Origin: CAYSWH01 sp964434775
GTDB lineage: Bacteria; Patescibacteriota; JACMRA01
DNA: 25,111 nucleotides
NCBI GenBank assembly: GCA_964434775.1
Contig: CAYSWH010000023.1
Coordinates: 1-25,111 of the forward strand
Direction: 5' to 3'
Below the pieces are notes generated by a model. It ran no database searches, was not told where the DNA came from, and saw nothing but the letters and a program-made list of their open reading frames with translations. Each line of letters starts with the position of its first letter. Position 1 is the first letter of the stretch. A program made the translations under genes and the position numbers. Positions 15,574-22,131 of the stretch are shown here, piece after piece.

Positions 15574-17820
15574 ATGGTAGTAGAAATCAAATATTTTGGA
15601 ATCAGACACCACGGACCCGGTTCAAGTAGGAGCTTGCTAAAAGCACTAAACGGGTTCAAACCTGACTGCTTATTGGTAGAAGGGCCGCCTGATGCCGAAG
15701 AAATTATTCCCCTAGCAAAGGATAAGCAGCTAAAACCACCGGTAGCTGTTTTAATCTATAATACCAAAGACCTGAAAAAAGCAGTTTATTACCCCTTTGC
15801 TGAATTTTCTCCTGAATGGCAGGCGATGAAATATGCCTTAGGTCAAGATATTAACTTAAGTTTTATTGATTTACCACAAAAATACCAATTAATCACTCAA
15901 GAAAAATCTGAACCTAAACAAGAAGAATCCAAAGAGGAAACAGTTAAAATTAAGGCTGATCCACTTAACAAAATTGCTCAACTCACCGGAGACGGTGACG
16001 GAGAGAGGTGGTGGCACCGGGTAATTGAAGAAAATCAAAGTGGAGAAGATGTCTTTGCTGAAGTAGCTAATTTGCTAAAAGATTTAAGACAAGACCTGGA
16101 TTTACCTCAAAGTCCAAGAGAAGAAAGACGTGAGGCCTACATGAGACAAGAAATTCGAGAAGCCAAAATTAAAGGTTATTCCAAAATTGCCGTTATTTGT
16201 GGAGCTTGGCATGTTTCGGCTTTACAAAAAACTGACCAAGAAAAGGAAGATAAGAAAATCCTCCAAGGGCTAAAGAGCGAAAAAGTTGCTGCTACTTGGA
16301 TTCCCTGGACATACAACAGATTAACTTTTGCCGGAGGATACGGAGCTGGGATTGATTTTCCGGGCTGGTATCATCATTTGTGGCACAACCCCAAGGATTA
16401 CAGTGTCAAATGGTTAGTAAAAATTGCCGGCTTGCTTAGAAACAATGGTTTTGACTCTTCGACAGCCGAAGTGATAGACACCTTTAGACTAGCAGAAAAC
16501 CTAACAATCTTGAGAGGGCAAAGAATGCCGGGACTGAGAGAGCTTATGGATTCCACCCAAACTTCAATGCTGCAGGGAAAGAAGACTAAAATTAAATTAA
16601 TCAAAAAAGAGCTTTTGATTACTGATAGGATTGGTAAAGTTCCGGAAAATATTCCGGTGATCCCCTTGCAAAAAGATATTCAAGACGAGATGAAGGCTCT
16701 GAGATTCAAATCTCAATCAGAATTCCAAGAGCTGGATTTGGATTTGAGAAAAGAGACCCATCTTAAACGTAGTCATTTTTTACATCGACTTGGATTATTG
16801 GAAATTAATTGGGGGCAAAAAAGAGAGTTGGATAATAAAACCAATACTTTTCACGAACTTTGGACTTTAGAATGGCAGCCTGAATTAAATATTGCCATCA
16901 TTGATGCCGGTAAATATGGAAACACGCTACCGGAGGCTTGTCGAAACAAAATTAAGGAAGAGCTTGAAACAGAGTCCGGTCTGGAAAAGCTTAGTAAGCT
17001 GTTGGAGGCAGTTATTTTGGCTGACTTATCTGAAAGTATTGAGCAAATAATTCGGGTACTTCAAGCCAAAACAATTGATAGCCGGGATAACCTGGAATTA
17101 TTAAAAATAGTTCCGCCACTTGCCAGATTAACTCGTTATGGAAGTGTTCGCTCGGTTGACCAAGAATCAATTTTGTCAATTCTTAAGGAGATAATTCTAA
17201 GAGTTTCGCTAGGTTTGCCGGGAAGTATACACAGTCTTGATTACGAAACCGGCTCAAATTTAAAGACTGAAATTCAAGAAGTAAACTATTGGATTAGAAT
17301 TTTACAAGACCAAGAATCCCTAACCCGCTGGAACAGGTGCCTTCAGCAAATTGTGGACCAAGATTCTACTCAAAGAGTTACCAACGGTTTGGCAGTTCGC
17401 ATTCTTTTGGATGCAGGCGAAATAAAGCCTGCGGTTGCTTCAGAAAAAATTAACCTGGCCTTAAATACCTCAGTAGACACTTTGCAAGCAGCCGGTTGGC
17501 TGGAAGGTTTTCTGCACGGAAGTAGTAGTTTACTTTTGCAAGATGATGAACTGTGGGCAATTTTGAATAACTGGGTAAAGTCCTTGGAAGAAAACAGTTT
17601 TATTAGCCTCCTACCCTTACTTCGTCGCTGTTTCTCTGCTTTTGGTTTCTCCGAAAGACAAATGCTTACACAAAAAGCCAAACAACCCATCCCTGAAAGA
17701 AGAAAGGAAAGTGCAAATAACCCTGACTTCACGTCTTTAATAAATACAGAAAGAGCTGCCAAGATCCTACCAATTCTGGAAGAATATTTACAAGCAAACC
17801 GTCCCGAAACCAAAAATTGA
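15574..17820 (+). CDS. DUF5682 family protein, TIKI/TraB-like putative hydrolase
   Basis: 748 residues. The N-terminal third carries the DUF5682 pattern: YFGIRHHGPGSSRSL (7-21), LLVEGPPDAEE (33-43), a DGERWWHRVIEE block (142-153), the REAYMRQEI segment (187-194) and a VICGAWHVSAL motif (208-217). The pair of G-x(2)-H motifs flanking an E-G-P loop resembles the TIKI/TraB/EreA superfamily of putative metal-dependent hydrolases; this link is inference from pattern. The C-terminal 450 residues are largely helical and lack clear motifs. The ATG lies 9 bases after the MoxR stop, with a GGGAGG motif at 15548-15553 that is closer to a two-codon ATG-AAG-TAA frame at 15564-15572. Confidence 0.82.
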   Translation: MVVEIKYFGIRHHGPGSSRSLLKALNGFKPDCLLVEGPPDAEEIIPLAKDKQLKPPVAVLIYNTKDLKKAVYYPFAEFSPEWQAMKYALGQDINLSFIDLPQKYQLITQEKSEPKQEESKEETVKIKADPLNKIAQLTGDGDGERWWHRVIEENQSGEDVFAEVANLLKDLRQDLDLPQSPREERREAYMRQEIREAKIKGYSKIAVICGAWHVSALQKTDQEKEDKKILQGLKSEKVAATWIPWTYNRLTFAGGYGAGIDFPGWYHHLWHNPKDYSVKWLVKIAGLLRNNGFDSSTAEVIDTFRLAENLTILRGQRMPGLRELMDSTQTSMLQGKKTKIKLIKKELLITDRIGKVPENIPVIPLQKDIQDEMKALRFKSQSEFQELDLDLRKETHLKRSHFLHRLGLLEINWGQKRELDNKTNTFHELWTLEWQPELNIAIIDAGKYGNTLPEACRNKIKEELETESGLEKLSKLLEAVILADLSESIEQIIRVLQAKTIDSRDNLELLKIVPPLARLTRYGSVRSVDQESILSILKEIILRVSLGLPGSIHSLDYETGSNLKTEIQEVNYWIRILQDQESLTRWNRCLQQIVDQDSTQRVTNGLAVRILLDAGEIKPAVASEKINLALNTSVDTLQAAGWLEGFLHGSSSLLLQDDELWAILNNWVKSLEENSFISLLPLLRRCFSAFGFSERQMLTQKAKQPIPERRKESANNPDFTSLINTERAAKILPILEEYLQANRPETKN

Positions 17821-17821
17821 T

Positions 17822-17875
17822 ATGAATGATTATATAAGAAAAATTTTACTATCATCGTTTCTTGAAAGAAATTAA
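17822..17875 (+). CDS. Possible 17-codon open frame between DUF5682 and VWA genes
   Basis: A short frame (MNDYIRKILLSSFLERN) begins one base after the DUF5682 stop and ends 11 bases before the VWA start. It has no Shine-Dalgarno and is too short to assess. It might maintain ribosome flow across the largest gap in the cluster, or be chance. Confidence 0.12.
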   Translation: MNDYIRKILLSSFLERN

Positions 17876-17886
17876 TTATCTTTAAC

Positions 17887-19014
17887 ATGTCTGAAATCAT
17901 TGAAAATAAAGAGATTGCAAGAAGATGGAGGCTTATCTTAGGCGGAGAAAGTCAAGAGGAAAATCAATTCAACCTCTCGGCAGATGACATCAGAATAGAT
18001 AAGGCACTAAGTCAATTATACAATTCCGATGATAATCGTAAAGGTGGCCTAGGTAAGTCCAAGTTGCAGCTTAGCGGCTGGCTCGGTGACATCAGGGAGT
18101 ACTTTCCCAAGACAACAGTCCAAATAATGCAAAAAGATGCTATGGAAAGGCTTAACCTCAAACAGCTCCTTCTGGAGCCGGAAGTTCTGGAAACTATCGA
18201 GGCTGACGTTAACCTGGTAGCTACTTTATTGGATCTAAAAGACTTGATTCCCGAAAAAACCAAAGAAACTGCCAGAGAAGTGGTTAGACAGGTAGTGGAA
18301 GAGCTGTTAAAGAAACTGAGTAACCCGACTAGGCAAGCTATTAACGGTAGTTTGAACAGGGCAGTCAGAAATATGCGTCCTCGAAGCAATGAAATTGACT
18401 GGCATCGTACGATTTTAAAAAATATAAAAACTTACCAACCGGAATACCAATCAATAATCCCTGAAAGGTTGGTGGGTTATAGCCGAACCAAAAGACCGGG
18501 TTTGAAAGAAGTAATTTTGTGTGTAGATCAGAGCGGTTCCATGGCCACCTCCGTAGTTTATGCCGGTATTTTTGGTGCCGTAATGTCTTCAATGCCCGCT
18601 CTCAAGACCAAAATGGTGGTTTTTGATACTCAGGTTGCCGATCTTAGTGAAAACCTCAGCGATCCTATTGAATTACTTTTTAGCACTCAACTGGGAGGTG
18701 GAACTAACATTAATAATGCCGTTGCTTACTGTGAAAAATTAATTAGCAGACCTAAAGATACTATATTTGTGCTAATTACCGATTTGTATGAATGGAGTAA
18801 CCCGGAGAAGTTTATCAGCAGATTGCAAAACATTTCTACTAACGGAAGTAATGTAATATGTTTGTTGGCTCTTAACAACGAGGGTAAGCCTTACTATGAC
18901 CGGAAAAACGCCTCAACTTTGGCTGGTATCGGAATTCTCTCCTTTGCCTGTAGCCCGGATAAATTTCCCGATCTTATGGCTGCGGCTATCAACAATCAGG
19001 ATATTCAGACTTAG
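17887..19014 (+). CDS. VWA domain protein, MoxR partner
   Basis: 375 residues. The N-terminal 200 residues are helical and include the block NEIDWHRTILKNIKTYQPEYQ (168-188) typical of VWA proteins that accompany DUF5682. The VWA domain (about 205-372) has an intact MIDAS: D214-Q-S216-G-S218, T273 in GGGTN, and D299 in VLITDLYEW. An intact MIDAS suggests metal-dependent binding of a partner, in line with VWA proteins that act as substrate adaptors for MoxR ATPases. There is no signal peptide or membrane segment, so the protein is presumably cytoplasmic. It is the last gene of the set, 66 bases after DUF5682. Confidence 0.92.
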   Translation: MSEIIENKEIARRWRLILGGESQEENQFNLSADDIRIDKALSQLYNSDDNRKGGLGKSKLQLSGWLGDIREYFPKTTVQIMQKDAMERLNLKQLLLEPEVLETIEADVNLVATLLDLKDLIPEKTKETAREVVRQVVEELLKKLSNPTRQAINGSLNRAVRNMRPRSNEIDWHRTILKNIKTYQPEYQSIIPERLVGYSRTKRPGLKEVILCVDQSGSMATSVVYAGIFGAVMSSMPALKTKMVVFDTQVADLSENLSDPIELLFSTQLGGGTNINNAVAYCEKLISRPKDTIFVLITDLYEWSNPEKFISRLQNISTNGSNVICLLALNNEGKPYYDRKNASTLAGIGILSFACSPDKFPDLMAAAINNQDIQT

Positions 19015-19036
19015 GTCAATACTGAAGGGCTTTTTT
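19004..19036 (+). terminator. Weak terminator of the VWA cluster
   Basis: TTCAG (19004-19008) and CTGAA (19022-19026) can pair across a 13-base loop, followed by a run of six T (19031-19036). The stem is only 5 bp and overlaps the VWA stop codon, so confidence is low. Confidence 0.25.
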
Positions 19037-19125
19037 GAGTTGTGTTTTCAATTCAAATTGTAGCCCAAAGAGATCATAGCAATTATTGAACTCCCGTCTC
19101 ACTTACTTTCTATAGTCTTACACCT

Positions 19126-19185
19126 GTCACGGCGAACTTGTTTCGGCATCTCTTCGAATAGATCCTGAAATAAATTCAGGATGAC
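19126..19185. repeat. 60-bp imperfect palindrome of the TTCAGGATGAC type
   Basis: Two 26-base arms (19126-19151 and 19160-19185) are inverted relative to each other around an 8-base loop, with roughly two-thirds of positions complementary. The right arm contains its own perfect hairpin, ATCCTGAA (19162-19169) with TTCAGGAT (19175-19182). Palindromes ending in TTCAGGATGAC are common intergenic repeats in many bacterial genomes. It lies in the 346-base gap after the VWA gene. Confidence 0.75.
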
Positions 19186-19237
19186 GGGTTGTAGGTTCAG
19201 GATGACGGGTTGCAAATTCAGGATGACCAATTGGCAA
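19175..19237 (+). repeat. 21-bp tandem repeat, three units
   Basis: The core TTCAGGATGAC occurs at 19175, 19196 and 19217, exactly 21 bases apart. Units 1 and 2 share 17 leading bases; unit 3 diverges after the core. The array starts inside the 60-bp palindrome and runs into the 56-bp dispersed repeat. Three short units without spacers of constant length do not make a CRISPR. Confidence 0.85.
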
Positions 19238-19288
19238 GTGACGGAGAAAAATTTGGAAATGTCTAGGTTTAAGAGGGGTTAGCTATAT
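19233..19288 (+). repeat. 56-bp dispersed repeat, copy 2
   Basis: Matches bases 1-56 in the same orientation at 51 of 56 positions, with the last 32 bases identical. It directly follows the TTCAGGATGAC array and overlaps its third unit by five bases. Together the two copies bracket the amino-acid genes, radC and the five-gene cluster. Confidence 0.8.
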
Positions 19289-19305
19289 AACTTAATTTTC
19301 TCATC

Positions 19306-19334
19306 AAAAAAAACTGCCTCCACGTGAGACAGTT
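19306..19334 (-). terminator. Terminator of the cytochrome-b5-like gene
   Basis: On the minus strand AACTGTCTC and GAGGCAGTT form a 9-bp stem with one T-G wobble and a 5-base loop, followed by eight T. It lies about 27 bases after the stop at 19361. It is one of the clearest terminators in the window. Confidence 0.85.
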
Positions 19335-19360
19335 AACTTTAAAATGGGGGTAACCAAGGG

Positions 19361-19771
19361 TTATTCTTCCACTACAACACCGATTTTTTCTTTCTTGGTT
19401 TCGTTATCCATTAAACCCTTTAATTCTTCCTCTTGTTGAATGGGTAATGTTACATCTTGACCACAGAAGACTCTGCCGCTTCCAGGGAGAAACTCACCTT
19501 GGGACCAAGCATAACTAAATGCTTGATTAACCGAATAAACGTCGTTCTCATAGGCTACAAGGCATTTCCTTCCTTCCTTCCCGTCATATTCTTTTAATTC
19601 AGCCAAAGTTAATCGAAAAAGACCGTCATCATAGCTAGAGCTTTCTGAGGAACCTTCGCTGGCTTGAGCAGAATTAAATGTATAAATCCCAAAGGCCAAA
19701 ATTCCGGTCACTACAACAATTGAAGCAACTAGAACCAATAATTTTTTTTGAGTATCCGTATCCTGAAACAT
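19361..19771 (-). CDS. Membrane-anchored cytochrome-b5-like domain protein lacking heme histidines
   Basis: 136 residues. Residues 11-31 form a single hydrophobic segment, probably a signal anchor or signal peptide, followed by a Ser-rich linker. Residues 52-115 fit the cytochrome b5/steroid-binding-like domain: RLTLAELKEYDGKEGRKCLVAYENDVYSV, then a W-x-x-G segment, then CGQDVT. The histidines expected in W-x-x-G-x-H and later are absent; E93 and F94 stand at the first site. Two cysteines (C70, C103) flank the domain core and may form a disulfide. It may be a binding or structural variant rather than a redox protein. It has a strong promoter and terminator and stands alone. Confidence 0.65.
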   Translation of the reverse strand: MFQDTDTQKKLLVLVASIVVVTGILAFGIYTFNSAQASEGSSESSSYDDGLFRLTLAELKEYDGKEGRKCLVAYENDVYSVNQAFSYAWSQGEFLPGSGRVFCGQDVTLPIQQEEELKGLMDNETKKEKIGVVVEE

Positions 19772-19799
19772 ATATTACAATTTGCTTATGAACGTGGTT

Positions 19800-19828
19800 A
19801 TTTTACTTATTTACGGGATTTTTGTCAA
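19800..19828 (-). promoter_or_regulatory. Promoter of the cytochrome-b5-like gene
   Basis: TTGACA (19823-19828), a 17-base spacer and TAAAAT (19800-19805) match both boxes and the spacing of the thrC promoter exactly. It is 28 bases upstream of the ATG and lies just after the stop of the U32-like gene. Confidence 0.7.
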
Positions 19829-19831
19829 GAA

Positions 19832-20773
19832 TTATTTCTGTCTGGATTTGAGAAAAGCAATTGTATCGTGAACAAAGTCTTCCCTGTATTTTTCTTTCAA
19901 TAGGTAGTCGGCAAATTCTTGGATGTAATGAACCAGCAAAGCATCTCTGCCTTCCATTTTAAACTTGTTAATCCCTAACTCGGTAAATGTTTCAATATCT
20001 TGATTATTTAAGTACAGTTCTCTGGGTAAATCAGAAAATTTAGTATCTTTGGTGCGCGGGCAATTGTATTTTTTTCTTCTTTCTAAAAATTCATTTCCTT
20101 CGTGTGGTTTTGCTTGGTACATATTAGCCCGGGAAATAATTTCATTATGAGCAATCCTCAAAGGACATTCCGGGTTACACTTTTCATTTACAAAAATTTC
20201 AATTCTCGGCCATTCTTTTTTTGAGATATTCTTTTTGATAAGAGAAAAATCCCTGCTATCTTCTGAACGCAAAACTATTTTGAAGTACTTGGGAGTGTCT
20301 AATTCAGAGTAATGAGAGATATCTTTTTGATTCATAAACCACCAGACTACCGATAAAACAAAGCGAAGGTTTGAATAAGAGTTCCGTAAATAATCTTCTA
20401 AACTGTTATTTAAAGTAATTACGCCGTTTATCGCATTGCTGTTAAAGATTTTCATGACTTGGTTGCAGTAGTAATCGCCAAACATTTCTTGATCCGCAAA
20501 AACATTAGTAGCCGTCAAATAAACCCCAATTCCATGACTATTATACATTTCAACAGCCTTTTCCAAAAAATTTAGATTTAGGGCTCCTCCATAATCATTA
20601 TTCCTTCCCCCGGCCCAGACAAATCCGGGAAGGGAGCCATAGACTGATTCAATTTGCCGACCATCTTGAAGAAATTTTTTCCAATCTTTTTGGCTAAGCA
20701 AAAATCGATATAGACCAAAATGTTCGTAAAATCCGGCGACTCGAAATTCCTTAATATGACTCATACATTTCAA
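19832..20773 (-). CDS. U32 peptidase-like TIM-barrel protein
   Basis: 313 residues, no signal peptide. Strands and helices in the middle (VYLTATNVF at 84-92, INGVITLNNSLEDY at 115-128) suggest a barrel. The segment NEKCNPECP (197-204) and C238 in NCPR supply a cysteine set, C199-x(3)-C203-x(34)-C238, like the [4Fe-4S] sites of the U32 proteins UbiU/UbiV and RlhA. The end LYLNNQDIETFTELGINKFKMEGRD (253-277) matches the U32 signature in which a helix leads to K-x-E-G-R. Members serve in rRNA or ubiquinone hydroxylation or are assigned as peptidases; the substrate here is unknown. A promoter lies upstream. Confidence 0.55.
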   Translation of the reverse strand: MKCMSHIKEFRVAGFYEHFGLYRFLLSQKDWKKFLQDGRQIESVYGSLPGFVWAGGRNNDYGGALNLNFLEKAVEMYNSHGIGVYLTATNVFADQEMFGDYYCNQVMKIFNSNAINGVITLNNSLEDYLRNSYSNLRFVLSVVWWFMNQKDISHYSELDTPKYFKIVLRSEDSRDFSLIKKNISKKEWPRIEIFVNEKCNPECPLRIAHNEIISRANMYQAKPHEGNEFLERRKKYNCPRTKDTKFSDLPRELYLNNQDIETFTELGINKFKMEGRDALLVHYIQEFADYLLKEKYREDFVHDTIAFLKSRQK

Positions 20774-20807
20774 ATAATTTACTTGGAAAAATAACTCGTA
20801 GTACTTA

Positions 20808-20836
20808 AAGATAATTATTTAATCTAACTTTGTAAA
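20808..20836 (-). promoter_or_regulatory. Promoter of the U32-like gene
   Basis: TTTACA (20831-20836), a 17-base spacer and TATCTT (20808-20813), about 35 bases before the ATG at 20771-20773. Confidence 0.5.
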
Positions 20837-20851
20837 CCGATTTTCCATTGA

Positions 20852-20877
20852 CAAAAGAAGACCTCCGATCGGAGGCC
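20852..20877 (-). terminator. Terminator of the phosphatase-like gene
   Basis: The perfect palindrome CCTCCGATCGGAGG (20862-20875), extended on both sides by G-T and G-C pairs, is followed on the minus strand by TTCTTTTG. It lies about 22 bases downstream of the stop at 20899. Confidence 0.8.
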
Positions 20878-20898
20878 TGTTTATTTAAGATTTGATTA

Positions 20899-21933
20899 TT
20901 ATTTTGTTCTGGTTTCAGTAGCGATAACTTGTCCGTCTTTGTTGACAAATTCCAAGTCAATTTGTTCGCCGGAAACTTTCATTGCTACAAATCCGTTGAC
21001 ACTTTCACCAAAGGTTGCTGTACTGTCTTCCATAATTTTCCGAGGAGTTACACCGCCGCTACCTGAGGAAATTTGACCGGTAGGACAGTTTTCAGAAATT
21101 TGATCAAAATATTCCAAGATGAAGGAAGTTCCGGATACATATAAATCTGCCGAATCACAGACAATTTCTTGCATTTCTTCCTCTCCTTTCCAGTTTTCTC
21201 CGTTTCTAACCTCATCAAAGGTGATTAAAGCCTTGTGCCCGATAACCACGTCCCAAGCATCTGACTCAGAGTTATTCTCAATTTGCTGTATTAGCCAACT
21301 TTCTTGCTCGGCAGTTTGACCAAAGTCCTGAGAATCGGTGACATAAAAATTTACTTCCGGAAAAGTAGCTGTATAGTATTTAGCAGGAAGTTCCCATTTT
21401 TCGGATTGCTCAGAGTAATCAACCAAGCAATCAACACAACCCCAATAGTCATGACTACCCAGAGACATATAAAAAGGCATGTTTAATTTCTGATAAGGGG
21501 TTTCAAACCTGGTTTCAAATTTCGGGTCACCGATGGATTCGATCCCTTCCTTGGCCAAAATATTTCCGGTATGAAAAACTGCCGTGCAACCGTTCTCCCG
21601 GCAATATTCAGTAATTGCCTTAGCTACTTCATATTGAGTCTGATTACCGATTCTGGTACCGCCCAAAATAATGAAAGTGTTACTAGTCTCATCTGCTTCT
21701 ACTAACGGTAAATTATTCACTATTTCGGCAAACGCAGGGTCATCTGTTTGATACCTATCCGTCTCCCCTTTTTCCGGATGATCACGGTCTTCGGTAGCTC
21801 CAAGTACCTCAGGTCTGTTTACGGACTCTTGCTGCTGCGGTTGAGTAAAAACATAGACACCTGTTAAAAATAGTAATGACATAATCGACAAAATAACTCC
21901 AACTCCGGTTAATGAGAACTTTTTATCTTCCAT
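20899..21933 (-). CDS. Purple-acid-phosphatase-like protein with most metal ligands lost
   Basis: 344 residues with one N-terminal membrane segment (about 8-29) and a VLGA motif at 43-46, so probably an extracytoplasmic anchored protein. From residue 85 it aligns along its length with the single-domain ACP5-type purple acid phosphatases. Metal motifs are degenerate: GDWG is GGTR (91-94), GDNxY is TGNIL (122-126), GNHD is GSHD (159-162), GHxP is GHKA (232-235) and GHDHxLQ is SGTSFILE (267-274). Only one or two ligand histidines survive. It is unlikely to be a normal di-metal phosphatase and may bind a ligand or partner instead. A strong terminator follows it. Confidence 0.8.
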   Translation of the reverse strand: MEDKKFSLTGVGVILSIMSLLFLTGVYVFTQPQQQESVNRPEVLGATEDRDHPEKGETDRYQTDDPAFAEIVNNLPLVEADETSNTFIILGGTRIGNQTQYEVAKAITEYCRENGCTAVFHTGNILAKEGIESIGDPKFETRFETPYQKLNMPFYMSLGSHDYWGCVDCLVDYSEQSEKWELPAKYYTATFPEVNFYVTDSQDFGQTAEQESWLIQQIENNSESDAWDVVIGHKALITFDEVRNGENWKGEEEMQEIVCDSADLYVSGTSFILEYFDQISENCPTGQISSGSGGVTPRKIMEDSTATFGESVNGFVAMKVSGEQIDLEFVNKDGQVIATETRTK

Positions 21934-22089
21934 AGAAATTTTTAAACATTTAATTTTACTCCAATAAACTGAATAAAAAACATCATCTTGTCAAGAAGTA
22001 ATGCTGATTTAATTGAGGTTTAGAAGCTAAACATTATCTCAAACCACCTCTTTTCTTTTTTTATAGAAGTTAAAAATCCATCTTGAATT

Positions 22090-22112
22090 AAAAAACTATT
22101 AACCAGTTAATA
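22090..22112 (-). terminator. Terminator of purP
   Basis: TATTAACTGGTTAATA (22097-22112 on the minus strand) forms a 6-7 bp stem with a tight loop, followed by GTTTTTT. It lies about 20 bases after the purP stop. Confidence 0.55.
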
Positions 22113-22131
22113 TAGTAAATTTGGCCATCAA

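Noticed and set aside
17370..17900. 176-residue minus-strand frame across the DUF5682 end
   Set aside because: It overlaps a conserved gene on the other strand, has no recognisable domain and its composition is what antisense frames give here.
19175..19237. CRISPR-like array
   Set aside because: Only three 21-base units lie in direct tandem with no unique spacers, no cas genes are nearby, and the core belongs to a known palindromic repeat type.
1..19288. Integrative element with att sites at the two 56-bp repeats
   Set aside because: No integrase, no tRNA at either end, and the content is ordinary metabolism. A dispersed repeat family is simpler.
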